A stretch of 64,000 bases of DNA from Massilia sp. Root351 (GTDB taxonomy: Bacteria; Pseudomonadota; Gammaproteobacteria; Burkholderiales; Burkholderiaceae_D): assembly GCF_001425045.1 (NCBI RefSeq), contig NZ_LMDJ01000023.1, positions 385,420-449,419 on the forward strand, written 5' to 3'. The notes beneath the pieces were generated by a model. It had not been told where the DNA came from. It saw only the letters and a program-made list of their open reading frames with translations, and made no database searches. Of the stretch, positions 29,013 through 37,852 are shown one piece after another. A program made the translations under genes and the position numbers. Positions within the stretch are counted from its first letter, which is position 1, and each line of letters begins with the position of its first letter.

Positions 29013-29714
29013 CTATTTCTGAACGGTTGCCAGCAGGGCGTCCAGCTCGTCGGCCCACATGTTGTAGCCGGTCGCCGTCAGGTGCAGCTTGTCGCCGCTG
29101 AGGCCTTTCCAGTTGTCGCCTTCCGGGGTGAAGCGCGCGGCCAGGTCCAGATACCAGATCGACTTGCCGTCGGCCATGGGGGCCAGCAGCTTGTTCACGG
29201 CCGCCATGCGCTGGTCCGCGCGGGCGTTCGGCAGGATGCTGACCACCACCACTTTCACCCCCGCGAACTTCTTCTGCGTCGCAGCCACCACGGCCTTGAT
29301 GCCCTTGGCGATGTCTTCGGGCTCGTTGCTGACGTTGTTGGTGCCGATCATGATGACCGCCACCTTCGGTTTCAGGAAGGACAGGTCGAAATTGTCCAGG
29401 CGCCACAGCACGTGCTGGGTCCTGTCCGCGCCCAGGCCGAAATCGAAAGCGCGGTTGTCGAAGCGCGTATTCCAGACCGGCGCGCCGGCGCCCCAGCGGA
29501 ACTGTTCCGTGATCGAATCGCCGATGAAGATGATGTCGGACTGGCGGCCTTTGCGCAGCGCGAGGTAGTCGGCGAAGTAGGTCTGGTAGGGAACCCGCGC
29601 GAGGTAGTTCTGGTCGCTGGGCGTGGTGGTGGCGGGATCCAGCGCGGCGGCGGGCAGCGACAGGCCCAGATTCAGGGTGGCGGCGGTGGCCAGGGCGAGC
29701 AGCAGTCGTTTCAT
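29013..29714 (-). CDS. Secreted GDSL/SGNH esterase (PAF-acetylhydrolase-like)
   Basis: A single-domain SGNH hydrolase of 233 residues with a signal peptide (1-24). The catalytic set is IIFIGDSITEQF (Ser), GLGADRTQHVLWRL (Gly), MIGTNNVSN (Asn) and DKLHLTATGYNMW (Asp-x-x-His). It resembles PAF-acetylhydrolase-type esterases of carbohydrate loci, which deacetylate xylan, pectin or glycan side chains, rather than CE12. It lies in the RG-degradation operon between the SGNH-GH43 fusion and the receptor. The substrate is inferred only. Confidence 0.83.
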   Translation of the reverse strand: MKRLLLALATAATLNLGLSLPAAALDPATTTPSDQNYLARVPYQTYFADYLALRKGRQSDIIFIGDSITEQFRWGAGAPVWNTRFDNRAFDFGLGADRTQHVLWRLDNFDLSFLKPKVAVIMIGTNNVSNEPEDIAKGIKAVVAATQKKFAGVKVVVVSILPNARADQRMAAVNKLLAPMADGKSIWYLDLAARFTPEGDNWKGLSGDKLHLTATGYNMWADELDALLATVQK

Positions 29715-29737
29715 GTAAGTCTCCAGGGTTGTCAGTA

Positions 29738-31903
29738 TTATTCTGCGCGCAGTTGCTCGAGCAGTGCGGCAGGTACGGCGAAGGCGGTTCCGTGGCGCAT
29801 ACGCAGTGGCGTGCCTTCGTCCGGGAAGCGCATCTTGGCCGTCACATCTTCCCAGGTAACGAGGTCGCGCGAGCGCATCGCGCCATAATGCTTGCTGCGG
29901 TAGGCATCATAGTAGACGATGACATCGGCGCCGGCCTGGATGGCGGTCGGACCCTCCACCCACATGCCCGGCGGCGTGATGGGGGCGCCCAGCTTGCCGA
30001 ACGGGCCGTTCAATGCGGGGGCATCGGCCACCTGCAGGTATTTGCGCGGCGGCTTCACCGTTTCGTCCTTGACCATCAAGTGGTTCTTGCCGTTGGCGCG
30101 CACGAAGGTGGCGTCAATCACGCTGAAACCGGGATCGTAGAACAGCCGGGTAGGCGTGAAGGTCTTGAAGTCCCTGGTGGTGGTGGCGTACAGGCGGTGG
30201 TTGTACTTTTCCTCGGACGAACCGGCCGTCTCCGTGAACTTGCCGGGTACGGTGGAAGCCCAGAAGATCAGGTACTCGCCGCGCTGCTCGTCGTACACGA
30301 TTTCAGGCGCCCAGGCATTGAGTACGCCTTTTTCATGGGCCATGACGGGCAGTTCCTGCTGCTCGGACCAGTTGACCAGGTCCTTCGACGAGGCGTAGCC
30401 GATGTTGTTCTCTTTCCAGCCCGAAGTCCAGACCATATGGTAGGTGCCGTCCGGTCCCCTCACGATGCACGGGTCGCGCATCAGCTTTGACATGCCGACC
30501 TTGGGTGTCAGGTAGCTGCGCCCGCCGCCCAGCTTGTCCCAGCGGTAGCCGTCGGCACTGGCGGCCAGGTGCAGGCCGTCCTCGCCGTTCTTTGTGAAGT
30601 AGGCAAAGATGTAGGCGTTGGCGCCGGTGTCCGTGCCGGCGTTGGCCTCGTCGCCCAACGGGCGCTCGTTGGTGAACTTGGGGCTGGGCGGAACAGCGAA
30701 CCTGGCCACCGGGTCCGGTTTGGACGGATCGAAACTGCCGTAGCCGTCCGCGATATAGGACGCGGCGGGCACGCCGGCCTGGCGCATGCCGGTCAGTACC
30801 GCCTGCGCCAGTTCGTAGGCGCCATAGTTGTTGTGGTGCGTGTTGTCGGTGCGGCCGGGCTGCGGTTCAGCGAAGGCGGCCTTGGACGCCTCGCTGCCCA
30901 GCGCCTCGTAGAGCGGCTTGCTCATTGAGTTCAGGTCGATGAAGGCCACGCCCAGCTCCAGCGCCGACTGGCGGGCGGCGGTGGCGTAGTCGATCAGCGA
31001 CGGAATCACCTTGCCATTGGCGTCGAAGGCGCGCCGCTCCATCGAAGAGATCACGACGGGGACGCCGCCGCGTGCCCGGATACTGTCCACGTGCTGCTTG
31101 ATCTCGGCCTTGTAGGTGGTGAACGGGCCGCTTTTGCCATCCTTGATCTGTTTCTGGTCGTTGTGCCCGAACTGCATCATCACGGTATCTCCGGGCCGCA
31201 TGGCGCTCAGCACCTTGTCGAGGCGGCGCCGGGACAGCGAGTCGCGATAGGTTTCGCCGGATTGCGCGTAGTTGGCGACGGCCACGCCGGGCTTCAGGAA
31301 GCGCGGCAGCATCTGGCCCCAGCTGGCGTAGGGCTCGCCGGGCTGGTCGGAAACGGTGGAGTCGCCCAGCAGGAAAATGGTGGGCGCCTGCACGGGCGTG
31401 ATCTCGATGGCGCGCACGGCGGGGCTGGCGCCGTTGAATTCCAGTGTCAGGCGGCGGTCCCAGTTCCAGGCTTCCTGCACCGTCTCGCGCGGCGCCTTGA
31501 GATTCACGGCGCCGGCCGCCAGGCCAGCAACGGCCGGAATTTGCGGGGTGCGGATGTTGACGGTGAAGGTGCGCACTTCCGTCCTGCCCGCTGCGCTGCG
31601 TACGTTTTCCAGCATCAGGCGGCGCAGCTCGGATTTGATGGTGGTGCTGCCTTCCATGGCGCCGCCCAGCGTCACGGTGACGTTGTAGCTGCCTTCGGGA
31701 AGGTCCACCGAGAAGAAGGACGGCTTTCCGGGCATGGCGCCGGGTTCGAAACCGTAGCCGCGGCCGGCGCTGTACTCGCTTGCTTGCGGGACGGCGGTGT
31801 AGCCGGCAGCCGGCTGCGCGCTGAAGTCGAACTTGCGGACGGCGGTTTGCGCGCTGGCGGCAAAGCTGGCCGCCAGCAGCATGGTGAACAGGGAAATCTT
31901 CAT
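29738..31903 (-). CDS. SGNH (CE12-like) esterase fused to a GH43-like propeller, secreted
   Basis: A three-part protein of 721 residues. After the signal peptide (1-18) comes a carbohydrate-binding beta-sandwich (about 22-165; KFDFSAQPAAGYTAV, SYNVTVTLGGAMEGS) like that preceding some rhamnogalacturonan acetylesterases. The esterase (about 170-390) has LLGDSTVSDQ, QSGETYRDS, FGHNDQK and the His motif DNTHHNNYGAYE. The C-terminal part (about 425-715) is a GH43-type propeller (MRDPCIVRGPDGTYHMVWTS, LNAWAPEIVYDEQRGEYLIF, IDATFVRANG). One protein would thus deacetylate the backbone and trim or bind side chains. It begins 15 bp after the PL26 gene. Confidence 0.82.
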   Translation of the reverse strand: MKISLFTMLLAASFAASAQTAVRKFDFSAQPAAGYTAVPQASEYSAGRGYGFEPGAMPGKPSFFSVDLPEGSYNVTVTLGGAMEGSTTIKSELRRLMLENVRSAAGRTEVRTFTVNIRTPQIPAVAGLAAGAVNLKAPRETVQEAWNWDRRLTLEFNGASPAVRAIEITPVQAPTIFLLGDSTVSDQPGEPYASWGQMLPRFLKPGVAVANYAQSGETYRDSLSRRRLDKVLSAMRPGDTVMMQFGHNDQKQIKDGKSGPFTTYKAEIKQHVDSIRARGGVPVVISSMERRAFDANGKVIPSLIDYATAARQSALELGVAFIDLNSMSKPLYEALGSEASKAAFAEPQPGRTDNTHHNNYGAYELAQAVLTGMRQAGVPAASYIADGYGSFDPSKPDPVARFAVPPSPKFTNERPLGDEANAGTDTGANAYIFAYFTKNGEDGLHLAASADGYRWDKLGGGRSYLTPKVGMSKLMRDPCIVRGPDGTYHMVWTSGWKENNIGYASSKDLVNWSEQQELPVMAHEKGVLNAWAPEIVYDEQRGEYLIFWASTVPGKFTETAGSSEEKYNHRLYATTTRDFKTFTPTRLFYDPGFSVIDATFVRANGKNHLMVKDETVKPPRKYLQVADAPALNGPFGKLGAPITPPGMWVEGPTAIQAGADVIVYYDAYRSKHYGAMRSRDLVTWEDVTAKMRFPDEGTPLRMRHGTAFAVPAALLEQLRAE

Positions 31904-31918
31904 GGTCTCTTTATCGAT

Positions 31919-34708
31919 TTATTTTGCAGGAATATGGTCGCCGATCAGCGCAAGGTTCTGGATTGCGGCCAGGCCCCATTGTGCGGTGTCGTTGGTGCTG
32001 ATCCAGTCGACTTCCTGCACCGGATTGAGTACCGCCGGGCCGCGCAGCTCGACCGGACGCACCAGCGGAGCAGGACGCTCATGGAACTCGCGCCAGGCGC
32101 GGCGCGCCAGCTCGGCGTTCCCGGTGCGCCACGCAGCGTAGGCGGTCAGCCGCGAATGGCCCACGCGCAGCGCGTTGGTGCCGCCGTGCGGCATGCCCAG
32201 CGCCCTGGTTTGCTCCTCCCGGCTGGCGTTGTACAGCGTGCAGTATTGCACCCAGGCGCGCTCAAAGGCCTTGTCGCCGGTGACCGAGATCAGCTCTGCG
32301 AACACTTCCACGGCGCCGAATACCGCGTTGAGGTGGCTGGCCTGGACCTTGTCGCCCGCCATATTGGCCAGATGGCCATCCTTCGGCTGGTAGCCGGCGC
32401 GCTCGGCGCTGAAGAAGCCGTGCGGCATGGCGGCGATGTCGCGCATGCCGGTCAACAGCTTGGACTTGTACAGCGGCTTGCCGCCGCGCTCCCACTCGGT
32501 GAGCCAGTTGCCGGCCAGCGAGCCCCAGTCCGTGCCGAAGCTGGCGCGTGCCGGATAGAGCGACTTGTCCAGCGGCGCGGCGCGCTTGCGCACCGGGTCC
32601 ACGTCGGCCAGCTTGGCGTCGGCGTCGAGCAGCTCGTGCATGATGTCGCCGATGCGCTCGTCGGCGGTGAGGTAGTAGTAGAACCTGCGGTACACGGCGG
32701 CGCTGATGCGCACCTGCTTGGCGCTGCAACCCCAATGCTGCACGTTGTGGCGCGTTCCCAGTCCTGCGAAACGGCCCAGGTGGTAGATGTCCACCTCGCT
32801 GGTGTGGCGCACCATGGCCTCGGCCAGGCGGAAAATGTCGGCGCGGCCGGTGCGCAGGAAGGAATACCACAGCCACAGGTCGGGCGACAGCTCGGAGTTG
32901 TCCCAGGCGTAGCCGCCGACGTCGTAACGCCAGACGTGGCGGTCGGCGTCGTAAGTGTGCATCACGTCGCCGTAGTTCCAGAAGCCGTACCAGTGGTGCT
33001 GCTCCACCTGGCCACGGTAGTAGTCGAAGCGGCGGTCCAGTTCATCCTCGATGACGGCCTTGGCAGGGTGCGAACGGTCCGGCAGGCTCCACATGCCGCC
33101 GAACACGTTGCATGCCAGGTAGTGCGCAGGCTGCGCCACCAATTGCGGCGGCGACTGCACGGCCTGTGCGAGGCGGGTCATGGCCTCGCGCGACGGGGTG
33201 GCGGCCAGCGCCCACAGCGTGATTTCGCTGCTGCGGGCCACCCCGTGCGGGCTGCCGTAGCCCTTTTCGTAGTCCTCGTAGGTGATTTCCAGGCCATCGA
33301 GTTCGTCGGCGTGGGTTTCCATGCCCATGCCGTCGTGGTAGAAGCGCATGTCCATCGCCTGCGCATCGGGGGACCACATCCACAGCGTCACCTCGGCATC
33401 GTCGGTGTGGGCCTTGCGGATGTCGAGCTGGGTGGGGTGGCGCTGCCAGAAATCGCGCAAGCCAAAGGCGACGCCGCCGGAGGCGCCGCCGATGTAGCCG
33501 GCGCCCGGCGCGCGGCGGCCCCACGCGGCGTCGATCCAGCCGTGGCCCGGCTTGGTGCGCTTGCGGATCTGGAAACCGTCGGCCGACAGCTGGGACAGCG
33601 TGTAGTCGCCCCAGGCCGGTATCAGGTGCATCAGCTTGCGCACGTTGGGCGCCATGGTGTCGAGCGGCGGGCACGCCAGGCCGGCCACCTGGGCCGAGCG
33701 GAAGGCGGCGCCGGGATCGCGCCGCAGGCCGGTGAGGCCGCGCACCGCTTCGGCCCACAGGCCTTGGTCCTCGCCGGCGAAACGCACGTGGCGGTCGTGC
33801 GGCTGGTCGCGCATCGGCACACTGACGCGCAGGCCGACGCCGCGTATGAATTCCTTGTGCTCGTCGCCGTCGAAAACGAAGGTATGCATGATACGCACCG
33901 ATTCGGCGCCCGCGTAGAAGTACAGCCGCACCGAAAATGGCAGCCAGGCACGTTGGCCGTTGCGGTGCATGCCGTCGATCTTGACGACGGCGCGCACCGG
34001 GCCGCGCTGCTCAACCGTTACCGTCCTGATGTCGCTTTCGAAGGCCGTCTGACGGGTAGCGCCGGCGCTGCCATCCGGCTGGTCGTCGCTTAAGGCCACC
34101 AGCTTACCGTTGCTTGCAATGACGCGGCCTGCGCGCGTGATGGAGCGGATCAAGTGGGCGCCGCGCTTGGGAACCTGGCAGGAGACCACGCCGGTATCGA
34201 CCGAGACTTCGTTCGCGCTCTCCTGCACGCGCACGGCTGGACCGGAGCCGGGGCCGAGGCCGGCTGCCGATTTTCCACCGGCGGGCGCCAGTGTCAGGGT
34301 TTCGGACATGCCGGCCCCGGTCAGCAAGGCGTGCGCGCTCCATTTCAGCGTGCCGTCCGGCCAGTAGGCCAGGGGCCAGCTTTGTACGGCGATACCGGCG
34401 GCCCCGGCGCCGCCCGGCGAGGACAGCACGAAGGCCTGGCCTTTGGCGACCTTGCCCTGGGGCCAGGGCACGCCGAGCGTGACGCCTTGCGACAGCCCCG
34501 GCACACCGTCCAGCCAGCGCAGCTCGGCGCTTTTGTCCGGCGTGGCGGCAGGCCGGGGCGGAGGCGTGCCCGCAGGCTGGCCTGCGGGCGCGGATTCGGC
34601 GGCGCCCGCAGGCGTACTTCCGGCGGCGAGCAGCGGCGCGGCGCCGAGAACAGAGGCTTGAAGAAAGGTGCGGCGGCTAAAGGTAGTCAAATTAGTCTCT
34701 CGTTGCAA
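31919..34708 (-). CDS. Exo-rhamnogalacturonan lyase family protein (PL26-like), Tat-exported
   Basis: A 929-residue protein of the PcRGLX (PL26) group, which cleaves the RG-I backbone from the end by beta-elimination. The N-terminus is a Tat signal (SRRTFLQASVLGAAPLLAAG). An N-terminal beta domain (about 60-290) is followed by the alpha/alpha-barrel core with the typical blocks HYLACNVFGGMWSLPDR, HWYGFWNYGDVMHTYDADRH and YDVGGYAWDNSELSPDLWLW. Many relatives are annotated only as 'Tat pathway signal sequence domain protein'. It lies 9 bp after the PL11 fusion gene. It is the only Tat substrate I see in the pectin island. Confidence 0.8.
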   Translation of the reverse strand: MQRETNLTTFSRRTFLQASVLGAAPLLAAGSTPAGAAESAPAGQPAGTPPPRPAATPDKSAELRWLDGVPGLSQGVTLGVPWPQGKVAKGQAFVLSSPGGAGAAGIAVQSWPLAYWPDGTLKWSAHALLTGAGMSETLTLAPAGGKSAAGLGPGSGPAVRVQESANEVSVDTGVVSCQVPKRGAHLIRSITRAGRVIASNGKLVALSDDQPDGSAGATRQTAFESDIRTVTVEQRGPVRAVVKIDGMHRNGQRAWLPFSVRLYFYAGAESVRIMHTFVFDGDEHKEFIRGVGLRVSVPMRDQPHDRHVRFAGEDQGLWAEAVRGLTGLRRDPGAAFRSAQVAGLACPPLDTMAPNVRKLMHLIPAWGDYTLSQLSADGFQIRKRTKPGHGWIDAAWGRRAPGAGYIGGASGGVAFGLRDFWQRHPTQLDIRKAHTDDAEVTLWMWSPDAQAMDMRFYHDGMGMETHADELDGLEITYEDYEKGYGSPHGVARSSEITLWALAATPSREAMTRLAQAVQSPPQLVAQPAHYLACNVFGGMWSLPDRSHPAKAVIEDELDRRFDYYRGQVEQHHWYGFWNYGDVMHTYDADRHVWRYDVGGYAWDNSELSPDLWLWYSFLRTGRADIFRLAEAMVRHTSEVDIYHLGRFAGLGTRHNVQHWGCSAKQVRISAAVYRRFYYYLTADERIGDIMHELLDADAKLADVDPVRKRAAPLDKSLYPARASFGTDWGSLAGNWLTEWERGGKPLYKSKLLTGMRDIAAMPHGFFSAERAGYQPKDGHLANMAGDKVQASHLNAVFGAVEVFAELISVTGDKAFERAWVQYCTLYNASREEQTRALGMPHGGTNALRVGHSRLTAYAAWRTGNAELARRAWREFHERPAPLVRPVELRGPAVLNPVQEVDWISTNDTAQWGLAAIQNLALIGDHIPAK

Positions 34709-34717
34709 GTGTTGAGT

Positions 34718-37678
34718 CTAGTCCTGGGCGCTGAAGCGGAAAGCGCCGGGTGGCAGCATCAGCTTGGGCACAGGTTTGCCGGCTTCCACCAGGACGGTGT
34801 CGACAGGCAGGGCATTCTCGGGATCGCCCGCACGATGGGCCAGGATCAGCCTGCGGCCGGATGCGGGCAGCAGCGCCGGTGGTATGGCCTGCGGCTTGCG
34901 GCCCGCCAGCTGTTCCAGCCACGTGGGGCGGCCATAGTCGGCGCTGTTGGCGTACGGCGGAAAGATAACCTGCATGTCGGACCGCTGCGCCATGCCTTTG
35001 AGGACCAGCGGCTTGCCGTCGGCGGTTTTCAATATGATGGGCGAGGCGGGTTGGTACTTGTCAATGATGGCCTGGTAGGTCTGGCCATTGAATGCCGGGT
35101 CCGGATGGGAATAGAAACGTTCCTGCTCGACGTGCAGCGTCTCCAGGCCAGTCATGCGCCGCAAGTGCTCGCCCATCATGACGGCGCCGCGCGCCTCGCC
35201 GGCGGGCGTCTTCAACAGGTGGCTATAGCCTACGTAGACGAAGACCCTGGCCTGGGAATCTTTTGCGAAGATTCGCTCAACCAGGTTGGTGGCCTGCACC
35301 AGTTCGCGCCGCCGCATGCGTTCCATGGGGGCCAGCTGCTGCAATGCTTCGGCGGACTCGTAGCCGGCCAGCTTCCAGTTGTCCGCCAGCGCGGAATGGA
35401 CAAAGTCGGCGAACAGGGGATCTTCCAGGTAGTAGCCGTGGGCGCGCGTGAGGATGTTGCCCGGCGGGCGTTCCCCTATATCAGTGCTGAACGTTTCGCA
35501 AGCCAGGTAAGTGTAGCCAACCTTGCGCAATTCGGCGGCCAGCCGTTTGGCGAAGGCGCGGTGCATGGGGACGTGGTGCGCCTCGTTCAGCAGCACGATG
35601 CGCTTGTTGCGCGCCTCGGCCACGATGGCGTCGACGGCGTCAACGGCCTGGGCATTGGCCAGTTTGTCGATATCGGCCGGATTGTCGTTCACCCGCGCGC
35701 CCGGGCGCTGGTCGAAGGCGGCCATGGCGCCGTCGTAGTCGCCGGCAAAGCTGCGCTTGGTGCCGAGATTCTGGACATCGGCAGGACGGCTCTCGGCCTG
35801 CTTCAATTGTTCCATGTGCGTGTGCGCAGTGCGCGCAACGCCGGCGGTCTGCGCCATGCCTGCGCCAAGGTAGAACGAGGGATGCGGCGGCTGGTTGTAG
35901 CCGGCGTTCTGGCCCGCTACCTGCACCCGGTACTGGGCGTCCTGCATCAGCGCCGGTATGCGGTGCGCGGTGGGCGCTGTGGTGCTGAACACCAGCAGGG
36001 CGTTGTTATCGGCGCTGCGCCAGACCACTTCTTCGCGCCAGTCGCCCAGCAGGTCGGCTGACAGCACCGGCGTGGCCTTGGTGCCGTTGTTGGCGGCGGC
36101 GCCAGCGTCGGCGCCGTTCACCAGGGGCAGCAGCGTGGCGCTTTGCGGGTTCCACTTCTCGATGCGGGTGCCGTCCAGCGATTCGCGCAGCAGGTCGCCG
36201 TCCCACCAGGCCGCGAAATTGATGCGGCGCGGGCGTTCGCTGGATATCTGCACGCCTGCCGCGCTCATCAAACCGCCTACCGAGGCCCAGCATTCCTCTC
36301 CCAGGTGGGCAGGGTCGATGTCCATGCAGACGCCGCGTCCGACGTCAGCGCCTTTGCCGTCCAGGCTCCACAGGAGCTTGCCGCTGGCCGCGTCGTGCAT
36401 CTCCACGCCGTGCTTGCCGTAGCAGCTCGGGGTTTCGTGCACCATGAAAACCTGCTGGCCGGGCAGGGCGGGGTTCAGCTTGCCCACATGGAGGGCATCG
36501 CCGTGGCACAGACCGGTGCTGTACAACATTTTTCCGCTGCTGGCGATGGTGGCCGCGCCGTAGATGATGTCATCCTGGCCGTCGTTGTCCACGTCGGCCA
36601 CGGATAGCCAGTGCGCGCCCTGGTGGTTCACCTCGCCGCCCGCCACGTCGCTGTCGAACACCCAGCGGCTGCTCAGCTTCCCGCCGCGCCAGTCCCAGGC
36701 CGCGACCACGGCGCGCGTGTAGTAGCCGCGCGAGAAGATGGCGCTGGGGCGGGCGCCGTCCAGGTAGGCCACGCCGCCGAGGAAGCGGTCTACCCGGTTG
36801 CCATAGGCGTCGCCCCATGCCGCCACATCGCCGCGGCCGGGCAGGTAGGGCGCGCTGGCCATGGCCGCGCCGGTTTCGCCGTTGAACACGGTGATGAATT
36901 CGGGGCCGGACAGGATGTAGCCCCTGTCGTTGCGGTGGTCGGCTTTCGGATCGCCGATGACCGCGCCCTTGCCGTCGACAGTGCCATCGGCGGTTTTGAC
37001 CATCAGTTCGGCCTTGCCGTCGCCGTCGAAGTCGTACACCAGGAACGTGGTGTAGTGCGCGCCGGCGCGGATGTTGCGTCCAAGGTCAACACGCCACAGG
37101 CGGGTGCCGTCCATCTTGTAGGCGTCGATATAGGTATGGCCGGTGTCGCCCGCTTGCGAATTGTCGCGCGCATTGGCCGGCTGCCACTTCACGATCAGCT
37201 CATAGCTGCCGTCGCCGTCCAGGTCGGCCGCCGAGCCGTCATTGATCTCGTAGCCGTAGCGCTTGCCATCCGGCGTGGCGCCGTCGGCGGGCTTCTGGAC
37301 CGGGATGGTCTTGTACTGCCGCGGCCATGTGGCGCCCGCGCTGGCCGGCGCTTGCTCGGCGCCGCCAGGCAGCACCGGCCGCACCGTGTAGGCGGCTGCA
37401 GCGCTGCCTGCGGCGTCCAGGTGGTTGGTGGCATTCAGCGGCGCGGCGTTTACGCGCCGGCTGTCGCGGTAGAGATTGAAGGTCATGCCGGCCGGGTCGG
37501 TGGCCAGGGCGCGCCAGCTGACAAACACCGCGCCATTGGCGGCAATGGCGCTTACCCCGCGGTCCAGGTTTTCCAGCTGCTTGCCGGCGATTTGAACAGG
37601 ACCGGCCGCCGTGGCGGCGCCGGCGTCCAGCGCCACGGCCAGCGCCGTTGCGATGCCGGCGATGCGATAGGTGTGCAT
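34718..37678 (-). CDS. PL11 rhamnogalacturonan lyase fused to an EreA/ChaN-like C-terminal domain
   Basis: The first about 600 residues after a signal peptide (1-27) are a PL11 (YesW/YesX-type) lyase that cuts RG-I. It has an eight-bladed propeller with Ca2+-type loops DLDGDGSYELIVKW, DFDGDGKAELMVKTADGT and DVDNDGQDDIIYGA, and the family end HPSFYLGAGM. Normal PL11 enzymes stop there. This one continues about 385 residues through a linker to a domain with IVLLNEAHHVPMHRAF (near 690), YLACETFSTD and VFVYVGYSHLLK (near 815). These resemble the Glu/His active-site blocks of the erythromycin-esterase/ChaN/TraB (Tiki-like) superfamily. I chose MHTYRIAG as start because the signal peptide begins there; an upstream ATG at 37765 is possible. 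It heads the five-gene operon. Confidence 0.82.
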   Translation of the reverse strand: MHTYRIAGIATALAVALDAGAATAAGPVQIAGKQLENLDRGVSAIAANGAVFVSWRALATDPAGMTFNLYRDSRRVNAAPLNATNHLDAAGSAAAAYTVRPVLPGGAEQAPASAGATWPRQYKTIPVQKPADGATPDGKRYGYEINDGSAADLDGDGSYELIVKWQPANARDNSQAGDTGHTYIDAYKMDGTRLWRVDLGRNIRAGAHYTTFLVYDFDGDGKAELMVKTADGTVDGKGAVIGDPKADHRNDRGYILSGPEFITVFNGETGAAMASAPYLPGRGDVAAWGDAYGNRVDRFLGGVAYLDGARPSAIFSRGYYTRAVVAAWDWRGGKLSSRWVFDSDVAGGEVNHQGAHWLSVADVDNDGQDDIIYGAATIASSGKMLYSTGLCHGDALHVGKLNPALPGQQVFMVHETPSCYGKHGVEMHDAASGKLLWSLDGKGADVGRGVCMDIDPAHLGEECWASVGGLMSAAGVQISSERPRRINFAAWWDGDLLRESLDGTRIEKWNPQSATLLPLVNGADAGAAANNGTKATPVLSADLLGDWREEVVWRSADNNALLVFSTTAPTAHRIPALMQDAQYRVQVAGQNAGYNQPPHPSFYLGAGMAQTAGVARTAHTHMEQLKQAESRPADVQNLGTKRSFAGDYDGAMAAFDQRPGARVNDNPADIDKLANAQAVDAVDAIVAEARNKRIVLLNEAHHVPMHRAFAKRLAAELRKVGYTYLACETFSTDIGERPPGNILTRAHGYYLEDPLFADFVHSALADNWKLAGYESAEALQQLAPMERMRRRELVQATNLVERIFAKDSQARVFVYVGYSHLLKTPAGEARGAVMMGEHLRRMTGLETLHVEQERFYSHPDPAFNGQTYQAIIDKYQPASPIILKTADGKPLVLKGMAQRSDMQVIFPPYANSADYGRPTWLEQLAGRKPQAIPPALLPASGRRLILAHRAGDPENALPVDTVLVEAGKPVPKLMLPPGAFRFSAQD

Positions 37679-37852
37679 AAAGGTCTTGGCTGAGCGGTCG
37701 CCCGCGAGGATTTCGAGTATCGAGAGTCGTTTCACCAGTGTCAACGGCTGACGCAATCTAATCATGTTTATGAGTGATACAAAGCGATACGTGCGCGAAA
37801 CGTGAGAGCGCGCTACGCTAGCAGGCAGCTAAAATAACTATCGGAGACCGCG

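Noticed and set aside
26969..29101. 710-residue plus-strand open frame
   Set aside because: It is antisense to the TonB receptor gene, whose plug and barrel motifs are clear.
31091..34093. 1000-residue plus-strand open frame
   Set aside because: It is antisense to the SGNH-GH43 and PL26 genes, with shadow-type composition and no ribosome site.
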